Assembly: GCF_010730355.1 (NCBI RefSeq) | Contig: NZ_AP022576.1 | Location: 3,844,001-3,908,000 of the forward strand | DNA from: Mycobacterium florentinum | GTDB lineage: Bacteria; Actinomycetota; Actinomycetes; Mycobacteriales; Mycobacteriaceae | Length of the DNA stretch: 64,000 bases | Direction of reading: 5' to 3' | Part shown: piece after piece, positions 53,765-62,296 of the stretch | How positions within the stretch are numbered: the first letter of the stretch is position 1 | Layout: every line of letters starts with the position of its first letter | Made by a program: the position numbers and the translations under genes | Notes under the pieces: generated by a model | Told to the model about the DNA's origin: nothing | Databases searched by the model: none | Seen by the model: the letters and a program-made list of their open reading frames with translations, nothing else

Positions 53765-55401
53765 GCGCTCCGAAGATCCCCGCGGAACTCGCACACCGGA
53801 TTCCGGTCGGTCCGGGGCTAGGGAATGCCTTCTGGACGGCCGGTTCGGTTGGTCTGTTGCTGGTTCAGCGCTGTAGTTCGTGCGACACGATGGTGCATCC
53901 GTCGCATGAGTTGTGCCCGTACTGCAGCTGCGCGGATCTATGCCCCGCTCCAGTGTCAGGCGATGCGACGGTGGTGGCCGCGACGGTGAACCACCAGCAG
54001 TGGATTCCGGAACTCACCGAGCCTTATGTGGTGGCCGTAGTGTCGCTTGACGACGCTGCACATCTGCGGCTCGCGACCAACATCGTTGACTGCGCGCCCA
54101 ACGAGGTGCGGATCGGGATGCGGGTACGTGTGCAGTTCCGCCGACTCGACGACGTCTGGATTCCGGTATTCGGACCCACTCGCGACGCGCCGTCTGCAGC
54201 GACCATCGACGAACCGATGACACTGAGGCCACCGACGCCGTCGCGCCGACGTTTCGAACACGAGGTTGCGATCACCGGCCTGGGCAAGTCAGAGTTTGCT
54301 CGCCACGCAGAGAGCCCGGCAGCTGACTTGGTGTTGTCTGCGTGCCGCGCCGCGATCGGCGATGCCGGGTTGGAACCCGCTGACATCGACGGGATCTCGG
54401 CATATCCCGGGCGAGCCGATTTGGCAGCCGTTGAGATCGGAAAGCTGGCTGGAGAGCTCGGTATCGATCAGGCCTGGCACGACGGGGCGCACGAGGTTGC
54501 GGGGCAGACCGGCGCGGTGATCGCAGGGATGTTGAGTGTGGCCGCCGGCTTCTGTCGTCATGTCCTGTGCTGGACCGCGGTGACCACGCACACGCGTCCT
54601 GGCCTGTACACCTGTAGCGATACCGGACGGGTGAGCGGAGAACCGCAGTGGTACGAGCCGTTTGGCGCGTTATCCCCAGCGAACTGGATCGCTTTGGCAG
54701 CGTCGCAATACCAGCACAGGTACGGAGTTTCACGCCAAGCGCTGGGGTGGGTCGCGATCTCGGCCCGACGGCACGCCGCACGCAACCCGGATGCGCTGTA
54801 TAGATCTCCGCTAAGTATGAGTGATTACCTTGCAGCACGCCCTATTTCGACTCCGTTCGGTCTATATGACTGCGACGTGCCGTGCGACGGCGCGATCGCC
54901 GTGGTGGTGTCCAGCGCCGCCACCGCAGCAGATCTGCGACACCCAGTGGTCGGTGTCGACGCCGTCGGCACCCGGATTACCGAGGAACAGTCGTGGATCA
55001 GCGGGACATTGACCCACCAACCGAACCTGTTTGGGCCAGCCGAGCATCTGTGGAGCCGGGCCAGCGTGGGACGAGACGATGTCGACTTCGCCAACCTTTA
55101 CGACGGCTTCACGTTCAACGTGCTCTCCTGGTTGGAGGCGCTTGGGTTCTGCGGACTTGGCGAGGCCGGCGACTTCGTCTTGGGCGGAACCCGAATCGGA
55201 CCTGGGGGACTGTTACCGGTCAACCCGCACGGCGGTCAGCTGACCGCCGGACGAAGCAACGGCTTCGGCCAGCTTCACGAGGCTGTTGTCCAGCTTCGTG
55301 GGGACGCCGGCGCCCGTCAGATCGATCGCGCGCAGGTAGGGCTGGTGACCAGCGGTGGGGGAATACCCGCGAATTGCATGCTACTAACCCGGGCGAGCTG
55401 A
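53761..55401 (+). CDS. DUF35 OB-fold fused to Ltp2-like thiolase/aldolase
   Basis: 546 residues in two parts. Residues about 1-160 are a DUF35 domain: zinc ribbon CSSC (38-41) and CPYC (52-55), then an OB fold. Residues about 170-546 are a thiolase-like domain of the lipid-transfer/SCPx type with ANLYDGFTFNVLSWLEALGF, NPHGGQLTAGRSNGFGQL and VQLRGDAGARQ. In steroid side-chain degradation the aldolase Ltp2 works with the separate DUF35 part of ChsH2; here both are one chain. It probably performs retro-aldol or thiolytic C-C cleavage of a CoA ester. Confidence 0.82.
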   Translation: MSAPKIPAELAHRIPVGPGLGNAFWTAGSVGLLLVQRCSSCDTMVHPSHELCPYCSCADLCPAPVSGDATVVAATVNHQQWIPELTEPYVVAVVSLDDAAHLRLATNIVDCAPNEVRIGMRVRVQFRRLDDVWIPVFGPTRDAPSAATIDEPMTLRPPTPSRRRFEHEVAITGLGKSEFARHAESPAADLVLSACRAAIGDAGLEPADIDGISAYPGRADLAAVEIGKLAGELGIDQAWHDGAHEVAGQTGAVIAGMLSVAAGFCRHVLCWTAVTTHTRPGLYTCSDTGRVSGEPQWYEPFGALSPANWIALAASQYQHRYGVSRQALGWVAISARRHAARNPDALYRSPLSMSDYLAARPISTPFGLYDCDVPCDGAIAVVVSSAATAADLRHPVVGVDAVGTRITEEQSWISGTLTHQPNLFGPAEHLWSRASVGRDDVDFANLYDGFTFNVLSWLEALGFCGLGEAGDFVLGGTRIGPGGLLPVNPHGGQLTAGRSNGFGQLHEAVVQLRGDAGARQIDRAQVGLVTSGGGIPANCMLLTRAS

Positions 55402-55429
55402 AAATGGCTGTGAGATGGGGAGTTCCACG

Positions 55430-56539
55430 ATGATCGGACCCGCGGACGACTATCTGATCCATCAGACCCACGAGCCCGTCCGATACGTGGGCACCAGCGA
55501 CCGGCGGTTCTATGACCGACACTTCCTCACCGGCCACTGTCAAGACCAGCCCATCTTCTTCCTCCTCGGGATGGGGTGCTACCCGAACCTCGGCGTGATC
55601 GACGCGTTCGCCTCCGTCGCCACCGCCGACGCCCAGCACACCACGCGCGGTTCGCGGGAACTGACCGCCGACCGGTTCAACACCGCCGACGTCGGCCCAC
55701 TGACCCTTGAGGTAGTGGAAGGACTGCGGCACTTGCATTTTGAGGCGAAGCCCTGCGGTCAGACGGTCGAGTTGGACCTGCGATGGCAGGCAGCCGCAGT
55801 CCCACTCGAAGAACCGCCGCTGTTCAGCCGCGTACTGGGCCGGGTCATGGACCAGGGCACTCGCATCATCCAGACCGGAACCTGGAGCGGGCATCTGAGC
55901 GTAGCCGGGCAGCGTTACGAGGTGACGCCGGACAAGTGGTGGGGAGCGCGGGACCGGTCCTGGGGTGTGCGATCGATGGGTCTAGAACGTGAACCCGCCG
56001 GTATCGCCCAGGCGCACCAGGTCGGTCGAGATCGACCTCCGCTGTGGATCTGGTCGCCGATGCAATTCGAAAAACGAACAATACATTTCAGCCTCTCGGA
56101 GCACGCGGACGGTCGCCGCGAGGTTGAAACCGTGCTGCAGGCACCGACGTCGGATTCCTCGGTCGGTGATGTGATCACCCTCGGCGAACCCGAACACGAT
56201 CTGAAGTTCGACGCCGAGACCCGGGAACTGCTGGAGGGATCCTCGGTGTCGTTCCGCGACGTCGACGGACGACGGTGCACCGTCGCGCTGACTCCGTTGC
56301 ATCGCGCGTACCTGCGCGCCGGCACCGGATACGGCGGTCCAGACCCCTGGCGACACGGCGCGTATCGCGGGCAGTCCTGGACAGATTCGGTGTCCTTTGA
56401 CATCACCGATCCGGCAGTGACGGCCAAAATCGGCCCCACCCACGTCCTGTGCCGCATGGAGGCAAGCACCGGTGAGGTCGGCTACGGCACGTTCGAGACC
56501 CAGGTTTTCGGATCCTTCCCCCGTTACGGGTTGTACTGA
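55430..56539 (+). CDS. AttH/CrtC-like (DUF7065/DUF7064) protein
   Basis: 369 residues, rich in beta structure, with the motif ARDRSWGVRSMG typical of the hydroxyneurosporene synthase (CrtC)/AttH-related lipocalin-like proteins (DUF7064/7065, named from memory). No signal peptide. CrtC hydrates carotenoid double bonds, but for this family the reaction is unknown; binding or hydrating a terpenoid- or steroid-like substrate is possible. ATG 55430 has GGGGAG 7 nt upstream. Its stop overlaps the next ATG by one base. Confidence 0.65.
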   Translation: MIGPADDYLIHQTHEPVRYVGTSDRRFYDRHFLTGHCQDQPIFFLLGMGCYPNLGVIDAFASVATADAQHTTRGSRELTADRFNTADVGPLTLEVVEGLRHLHFEAKPCGQTVELDLRWQAAAVPLEEPPLFSRVLGRVMDQGTRIIQTGTWSGHLSVAGQRYEVTPDKWWGARDRSWGVRSMGLEREPAGIAQAHQVGRDRPPLWIWSPMQFEKRTIHFSLSEHADGRREVETVLQAPTSDSSVGDVITLGEPEHDLKFDAETRELLEGSSVSFRDVDGRRCTVALTPLHRAYLRAGTGYGGPDPWRHGAYRGQSWTDSVSFDITDPAVTAKIGPTHVLCRMEASTGEVGYGTFETQVFGSFPRYGLY

Positions 56540-57564
56540 TGACCACCACGGTGTGCGGGTCGGTATCGCGGACCTACGAGACTGAACTTGCCGGTGCGCT
56601 AAAGGATTACGTCCGCAGCCGGCTGGGTCGCAGCGTCGAGATCGCCGGTCTGCGCAAGCTCTCCGGCGGCACCTCACACGAAACTTGGGCGTTCGACATG
56701 CACGACACCAGGGCCAGCGAAGTGCGCCATCTGGTTCTGCGCCGAGACGTCGAAGGTGGAATGCTTGACGGGGACCTCGGCACCGAATTTGACTTGCTCA
56801 CAGCGTTGACCAGATCCGGGTTTCCCGTCCCGCGGCCGTGGTGGTGTGAGGCCCAGGCGTCCCCACTGACGACACCATTCATGATCATGGAACGGGTTGA
56901 CGGCACCGACATCCGCAAATACCTGGCCGCTCACCCCAAAACTGACCGTGGATGGCTTGGCACCGAACTCGTCACGTTGCAGAGCCGGCTTCACCGACTT
57001 GATTGCCGCCAGCTACCGCTGCCGGCCGGTTCGCACGCCGGGGCCGTCGCCGAACTAGATAAATGGACCAGGGCGATCGACGCCACCGATATCGACCCCG
57101 GACCGCTGATCAACGCTGCGACGTCGTGGCTGAGCCGAAACCTGCCGCACACACCACGGCTGACGTTGGTGCACGGCGATTTCAAGTCGAACAACCTGGT
57201 GTTCGGGGTGGACGGCACTGTCACCGTGCTCGACTGGGAACTGGCGCATATCGGTGATCCGTTGGAGGACATCGCCTGGACGTTGTTGTGGACAACCCGC
57301 TTCGACCTCGTGGGCGGACTGCTCACGGCAGCCGACTACCAGGAAGCCTACGAGAAAGCCACCAACGTCACAGTGGATCCGGCGGCGCTGCTGTTCTGGC
57401 GGATCCTGGCACTCGTCAAACTCGCCGCGATCTTCCTGACCGGCGTCTCCCGCGGTTCAGCGACCAGCCCAACGCTGGCGCTGATGGGTCGTGGGGTCTA
57501 CCGCCTCGAAGCCGATCTCGCCGATTTACTAGAACTGTCGCTGGACGAGGCGCAACACCGATGA
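56539..57564 (+). CDS. APH-type phosphotransferase (LvaA/ACAD10-like)
   Basis: 341 residues. Kinase-like fold: GGTSHETWAF near residue 43, catalytic HGDFKSNNLVF, metal-binding VLDWELAHIGDPLEDIAW. Its partner gene 57561-58061 overlaps by 4 nt. This order recalls LvaA-LvaB of the levulinate pathway, in which LvaA phosphorylates a 4-hydroxyacyl-CoA. No acyl-CoA dehydrogenase is in this operon, so another gene in the genome would have to complete such a route. Confidence 0.82.
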   Translation: MTTTVCGSVSRTYETELAGALKDYVRSRLGRSVEIAGLRKLSGGTSHETWAFDMHDTRASEVRHLVLRRDVEGGMLDGDLGTEFDLLTALTRSGFPVPRPWWCEAQASPLTTPFMIMERVDGTDIRKYLAAHPKTDRGWLGTELVTLQSRLHRLDCRQLPLPAGSHAGAVAELDKWTRAIDATDIDPGPLINAATSWLSRNLPHTPRLTLVHGDFKSNNLVFGVDGTVTVLDWELAHIGDPLEDIAWTLLWTTRFDLVGGLLTAADYQEAYEKATNVTVDPAALLFWRILALVKLAAIFLTGVSRGSATSPTLALMGRGVYRLEADLADLLELSLDEAQHR

Positions 57565-58061
57565 GCATCGACGCCCTCGCGGCCTTAGGGGTGGTCAGGA
57601 CGTTCCTTAGCGCCGACATCGTGCCGGTGGTGCCTGAGGCTTCGGCCGGTGAACTGCGCGCTGCGGTGAAACTGCTTGAGACAGCAGCCATTGAACTCGC
57701 CGACCGGCACAGTTCCGTTCGTGCCGAGAGCGTCGATCTCATTGGCTTGTGTGCGCGGGCAGCCACATTGCTCGGTCTTGACACGGTGTCGCTGGAGGCG
57801 ACCGCACAGGGCCGCCGTACACAAGCCGAGCCGAGCAGTCCCGCGATGGAGCTGCTGTGGGCCGACGCCCGGTCGTTGACGACAACCGTCGTGTCCCGAC
57901 TACAAGACCAGGCCACCGCATCCGAGCAAGCCCGTTGCCTGCTCAGACAGTTTTACCGCTGCCTGGGTGACCACGCCCGGTCACGGCTGGCCTGGCAATC
58001 GGTGTTCCCGGCGGCAGGGAGCAACACGGGCGTCGAAGAACCTCTAAAAGGAGGCGCATGA
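57561..58061 (+). CDS. Small hypothetical protein paired with the phosphotransferase (DUF6285/LvaB-like?)
   Basis: 166 helical residues with an N-terminal MSIDALAALGVVRTFLSADI that loosely resembles the small DUF6285-type partners of APH proteins, such as LvaB. No catalytic motif is evident. It starts inside the stop of the phosphotransferase gene and ends in overlap with the aldehyde dehydrogenase gene (ATGA), so it is certainly part of the operon. Function by association only. Confidence 0.55.
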   Translation: MSIDALAALGVVRTFLSADIVPVVPEASAGELRAAVKLLETAAIELADRHSSVRAESVDLIGLCARAATLLGLDTVSLEATAQGRRTQAEPSSPAMELLWADARSLTTTVVSRLQDQATASEQARCLLRQFYRCLGDHARSRLAWQSVFPAAGSNTGVEEPLKGGA

Positions 58062-59491
58062 CCACGATCGAAACGGACACCCTGTTGGTGGCCGGAACCC
58101 AGGTGCGTGCGAAAAATCAGACCGCTGTGGTCAATCCGGCAACAGGCCGGGCATTCGCGCAGTGTCCCGTCGCATCGGATGCACACTTGCAGCTGGCGGT
58201 CGAATCTGCCGACGCAGCGCGGGCTGCCTGGGCTCGCGATGCCGATCTGCGCCGTCGCGTCCTCCTCGGGATGGCCGAGATGCTCAGCAAGAACCGGGAC
58301 CTGCTGGCCAAGACGCTGACCCAGGAAATCGGTGTTCCGTTGCGCGACACCACCATCGAAGTAGCCGGTGCCGCGGCCTTCGCGAAGTTCCGAGGGGCCG
58401 CCCCGCTGCCCGTGGAGCAGATCCACGACGACGCCCGCCAGAGCGTCCAGGTAAACCGCGCCCCGGTCGGCATCGTTGGTGCGATCGTGCCGTGGAACGC
58501 GCCGCTTCTCATCTCCGCCGAAAAGATCGCCACCGCGTTCGCGGCGGGCAATGTTGTAGTGCTCAAGCCCTCGTTGCTGGCTCCACTGACCACCGTCTTG
58601 CTCGGGTCACTGCTGGCCGACATCGTGCCGCCGGGCGTACTGCACGTGCTACCCGGCGACGACGACCTCGGCAAGGCTCTGGTGGCACACCAGAAGGTCG
58701 GCATGATCTCGTTCACCGGAAGTATCGCCGCCGGCCGCGCGATCATGGCCGCGGCGGCCCCCAGGCTCAAGCGGTTGTCACTGGAACTGGGCGGCAATGA
58801 CGCCGCGATCGTGCTGCCCGATGTCGACATTCCCCGGGTTGCCTCGCAGATCTTCCGGAGCGCCTTCTACCGCAGCGGGCAGGTCTGCGCGGCGATCAAG
58901 CGGCTATACGTACACAAGGACATTCGCGACGAGTTCGTCGCAGCACTGGCCGACGTCGCCGACAACGCCGCCGTCGGCGACCCATTCGATCCAGACGTCA
59001 CCATGGGCCCGATCTCCAACCGGCCGCAGTTCGACCGTGTCCGTCGCCTCGTCGCCGATGCGGTCGCCGCTGGCGGCACCATCGTCGCCGGCGGGCACCC
59101 CATTGCGCGCGACGGCTATTTTCACGCGCCGACCCTAGTGACCGGCGTGGGTCCCGGTATCGCGGTGGTCGACGAGGAACAGTTCGGTCCGGTGCTGCCG
59201 ATCCAATCGTTCACCGATATCGACGCGGCGGTGGCGGCCGCCAACGACAGCGACTACGGGTTGGGTGCGTCAGTGTGGACCGCCGACACTACCGCTGGCG
59301 CCGCGATCGCCGCCGATCTGGACGCCGGGTCGGTGTGGGTGAACCGCCACGGCATCGTCTCCCCGGAGGTTCCGTTCGGCGGAATGAAGCAAAGTGGCGT
59401 CGGCCGTGCCAACGGAGCTCCCGGCCTGGACCAATACAGCGAACTCAAGACCGTCAGCGTGGCGATCCACGCCAGGAAACCCACACCCTAG
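58058..59491 (+). CDS. NAD(P)-dependent aldehyde dehydrogenase
   Basis: 477 residues. Catalytic Cys277 (SGQVCAAI), general-base Glu243 (LELGGN) and Asn147 (PWNAPL) are all present. Cofactor region includes FTGSIAAG. Oxidises an aldehyde intermediate of the pathway to the acid, possibly feeding the acyl-CoA ligase. In translational coupling with the preceding gene. Confidence 0.9.
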   Translation: MTTIETDTLLVAGTQVRAKNQTAVVNPATGRAFAQCPVASDAHLQLAVESADAARAAWARDADLRRRVLLGMAEMLSKNRDLLAKTLTQEIGVPLRDTTIEVAGAAAFAKFRGAAPLPVEQIHDDARQSVQVNRAPVGIVGAIVPWNAPLLISAEKIATAFAAGNVVVLKPSLLAPLTTVLLGSLLADIVPPGVLHVLPGDDDLGKALVAHQKVGMISFTGSIAAGRAIMAAAAPRLKRLSLELGGNDAAIVLPDVDIPRVASQIFRSAFYRSGQVCAAIKRLYVHKDIRDEFVAALADVADNAAVGDPFDPDVTMGPISNRPQFDRVRRLVADAVAAGGTIVAGGHPIARDGYFHAPTLVTGVGPGIAVVDEEQFGPVLPIQSFTDIDAAVAAANDSDYGLGASVWTADTTAGAAIAADLDAGSVWVNRHGIVSPEVPFGGMKQSGVGRANGAPGLDQYSELKTVSVAIHARKPTP

Positions 59492-59508
59492 ACGAAGGCG
59501 GTGCAGCC

Positions 59509-60393
59509 ATGGACAAGCTACTTGACGGGGGGATGTTCTTCGAGGGTCCTCGGTGGCGCGACGGCAACTGGTACGTCTCGGACCTCTACGCTCGTCACGT
59601 ACTGCGGGTCACCGTCGACGGAATCGCTGAGCAATTCGTCGAAGTGCCCAACCAGCCTTCGGGGTTGGGCTGGCTGCCCGACGGGTCGCTCGTGGTGGTC
59701 TCGATGAAGGACCGGCGCATACTTCGCCGGCTCCCGGACGGCACCACCATCGAACACGCTGACCTATCGCCCCTGTCCCCGTACTTCATCAACGACATGG
59801 TCGTGGACGGACGGGGTCGCGCTTACGTCGGCACCTTCGGCTTCGACCTATTCGCCGGTGGCAAGCCAGAACCCGGCGAAATTGTGCGCGTCGATCTGGA
59901 CGGCTCGGCGCACGTCGCCGCGAGCGGTCTGCGATTTCCCAATGGGATGGCGGTGACGCCCGACAGCGGGACCCTCATCGTCGCCGAGTGCTTCGGCGGC
60001 CGGTTCACGGCATTCGACATCGAGTCTGACGGCGCCCTGAGCGGCCGTAGGCAGTGGGCCCGGCTGGCGGACGCGCCATCTTACGAGTCGGTCGAGACCA
60101 TCGTCGCAACCGACTTTGCCCCGGACGGCTGTGCCCTCGACGCCGACGGGCACATCTGGGTGGCCGACGCCCTCAATGGCCGGGTCTGCCGGGTCGCGCC
60201 GGGCGGCGAGATCACCGACGAACTACGTCCACCAGGAGAACTCGGGCTTTACGCGTGCGCACTCGGCGGTCACGACGGCCATACGCTGCTGGTCTGTACC
60301 GCACCGAGTTTCGCCGAGCACGAACGAAAAGCGGCCAAGGAGGCCGAGTTGTACATCCAGCGGGTGGACGTGCCGCGGGCAGGCACACCGTGA
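59509..60393 (+). CDS. SMP-30/gluconolactonase-family lactonase
   Basis: 294 residues of a six-bladed beta-propeller: FFEGPRW (metal-binding Glu), FINDMVVDGRGRAYVG (Asn-Asp), FPNGMAV (Asn) and FAPDGCALDADGHIWVAD (Asp). Metal-dependent lactone or ester hydrolysis is expected; the lactone could come from Baeyer-Villiger oxidation by the LLM monooxygenase. ATG 59509, AAGGCGG upstream. Overlaps the flavin reductase start by one base. Confidence 0.85.
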   Translation: MDKLLDGGMFFEGPRWRDGNWYVSDLYARHVLRVTVDGIAEQFVEVPNQPSGLGWLPDGSLVVVSMKDRRILRRLPDGTTIEHADLSPLSPYFINDMVVDGRGRAYVGTFGFDLFAGGKPEPGEIVRVDLDGSAHVAASGLRFPNGMAVTPDSGTLIVAECFGGRFTAFDIESDGALSGRRQWARLADAPSYESVETIVATDFAPDGCALDADGHIWVADALNGRVCRVAPGGEITDELRPPGELGLYACALGGHDGHTLLVCTAPSFAEHERKAAKEAELYIQRVDVPRAGTP

Positions 60394-60926
60394 TGGCCAC
60401 CGGCCCCAAACCCAAGACCATCGGTGGGCTTCAGATCCGAGCCGTCGCGGAGGACCCCACAGAAATCCGCCGCGCCTTCGCGTGCTTCCCAAGCGGTGTG
60501 ACCGCGTTGTGCGGCCTCGCTGACGGGATCCCGGTGGGAATGGCGGCGAGTGCATTCACTGCGGTATCGATTGCGCCGCCGCTAGTTTCGGTGTGCATGC
60601 AGATCAGCTCGACGACATGGCCCAAGCTTCGGCAGCTACCCAGGCTGGGCGTCAGCATGCTCGCCCGCCACCAGCACAACGCCTGTCGCGCTCTGTCGGT
60701 GAACGATGGCGACCGGTTCACCGACGTGCCCTGGGACGCGTCAGAAAACGGCGCTGTATTCGTCAATGAGGCCACTGCATGGCTGGACTGTTCGGTGGAC
60801 GACGAGGTGGCCGCCGGCGACCACGTCATCGCCCTACTGGCCATCCATGGACTGCGCGCCGACCCTGACCAAGACCCGCTGGTGTTCCATCTCAGCCGAT
60901 TCCGCCAACTGACCCCGACGTCCTAA
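60393..60926 (+). CDS. Flavin reductase-like (split-barrel FMN-binding) protein, Rv1939-like
   Basis: 177 residues. Split-barrel flavin reductase pattern: FACFPSGVTALCGLADGIPVGMAASAF and VCMQISSTTWPKLRQ, then a C-terminal HVIALLAIHGLRADPDQDPLVFH. Supplies reduced flavin to a two-component monooxygenase, most likely the LLM protein at the start of the operon. ATG 60393 (GTG 60390 adjacent). Confidence 0.85.
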   Translation: MATGPKPKTIGGLQIRAVAEDPTEIRRAFACFPSGVTALCGLADGIPVGMAASAFTAVSIAPPLVSVCMQISSTTWPKLRQLPRLGVSMLARHQHNACRALSVNDGDRFTDVPWDASENGAVFVNEATAWLDCSVDDEVAAGDHVIALLAIHGLRADPDQDPLVFHLSRFRQLTPTS

Positions 60927-60936
60927 CGGTGTCGCA

Positions 60937-62076
60937 GTGAGACATTCACCAATCCAAGCGGAAGCCCGCAACCCTGACACAGCGATGGGTAACCCGCACA
61001 ACCGCCGAGTCCGAGTGGCGCGCGCGCTAGACGACCTTCGTGCGGGCCGACCTATCCTCATCTTCGGCGAACCCGTCACGCCCGGTGGCGCGCCCGCGAC
61101 CCTCGTGTTCGCCGCGCAGTACGCGACAACGGCGACGCTGGCGTTCGTGATCAGGCACACGTGTGGTTTCGTGTGTATTGCGCTGCCGGACAGGGAATGT
61201 GACCGACTCATTCTGCCCGCGATGTCGACACTCGGCGCCCGACTGCCCGCCACCCAATTCAGGGTGAGCGTAGACGCCGCCGACGGCGTGACCACCGGAA
61301 TATCGGCGGCGGACCGGGCACATACCATGCGGGTGCTCAGCGACCCGACGGCCACCCACCAAGCTCTCACGCGACCGGGTCATGTCGTGGTATGTGGCGT
61401 CGCCGGACGGGCCCTGTCGAGGCCGCTCTTGCCCGAACACGCAGCGTTAAAGATGGTTGCGGCCGCAGGCCTGCGGCCGGCAGCCGGGTTCAGCGCCATC
61501 GTCAACGACATCGACCACGACGAGATTCTGCCCGCGGAGATGGTCGATCGCTTTGTGGCCGAGCACGATCTGAGCATGATCAGCATGGCCGATCTATGGG
61601 GACAAGACCGACTCCACAACTGCACGCCAGAACCGCGATGTCACGCACGGCCACTGGGCATTGTCCAAACACAGTCCGGTGCCTTCAACGCAACCGGCTA
61701 CCGATGGGGTTCACCGCACCACGTCGAGGACCTCGTGTTCACCTTCGGCGATCTGGCCGGCGCTGCTCAGATACCAGTCGCAGTGCATGCTGAGTGCGCA
61801 TTCGCCCCAATCCCAGATGTGCTCGGCTGTCAATGCGGACCCCGGCTGAACGAGTCCTTCGACCAGATCGCCGCGGCCGGGCGGGGGGTCCTCGTCTACT
61901 TGCGTAGCAACGCGGAAGCGCTGTGTCCGGTCAGCGCGGCGAGCCGCCGCGACCACATTCTGGCAACTATCGGCCTTTCCTCCGTGCACCTGTTGCGCGA
62001 CAACGCGTGCGGCGCTCAGCGGTGCATCCGGTTGGAGTCGCCCGACGTATCCGGTCTGTCGACGTTCAGCCGTTGA
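60937..62076 (+). CDS. Degenerate RibBA-like protein (DHBP synthase + GTP cyclohydrolase II), RibA1-like
   Basis: 379 residues, GTG start. The N-terminal RibB-like part keeps FRVSVDAADGVTTGISAADRA and RPGHVV but lacks the acidic catalytic loop DDEDREN of RibB (here FGEPVTPGGAPA) and the HTEA motif (LPEHAAL). The C-terminal RibA-like part keeps zinc cysteines (HAEC, GCQCG) but lacks the downstream GRGIGL substrate loop. So neither canonical reaction looks intact. M. tuberculosis RibA1 (Rv1940) is likewise in a flavin-monooxygenase cluster. A cofactor-related or new reaction is possible. Confidence 0.75.
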   Translation: MRHSPIQAEARNPDTAMGNPHNRRVRVARALDDLRAGRPILIFGEPVTPGGAPATLVFAAQYATTATLAFVIRHTCGFVCIALPDRECDRLILPAMSTLGARLPATQFRVSVDAADGVTTGISAADRAHTMRVLSDPTATHQALTRPGHVVVCGVAGRALSRPLLPEHAALKMVAAAGLRPAAGFSAIVNDIDHDEILPAEMVDRFVAEHDLSMISMADLWGQDRLHNCTPEPRCHARPLGIVQTQSGAFNATGYRWGSPHHVEDLVFTFGDLAGAAQIPVAVHAECAFAPIPDVLGCQCGPRLNESFDQIAAAGRGVLVYLRSNAEALCPVSAASRRDHILATIGLSSVHLLRDNACGAQRCIRLESPDVSGLSTFSR

Positions 62077-62296
62077 CCGCCGAGACAGACGCAGGTCATC
62101 GCCGGCGCATCGTCCGCGATCCGTACTTCATACGACCCCAAGTTTGGGCCGGTTACGTACTTTCCCCGGTTGTTGGTGACTCAGGACACAGCAACGATAT
62201 AAACGCGTAGTCAGAATATGACCGGCTTGAATCGAATGCCGTGCACTTTCGTATCGGCGAAACGGCCGTGGAAAATTGAATCCCGGAGGGATAGCG

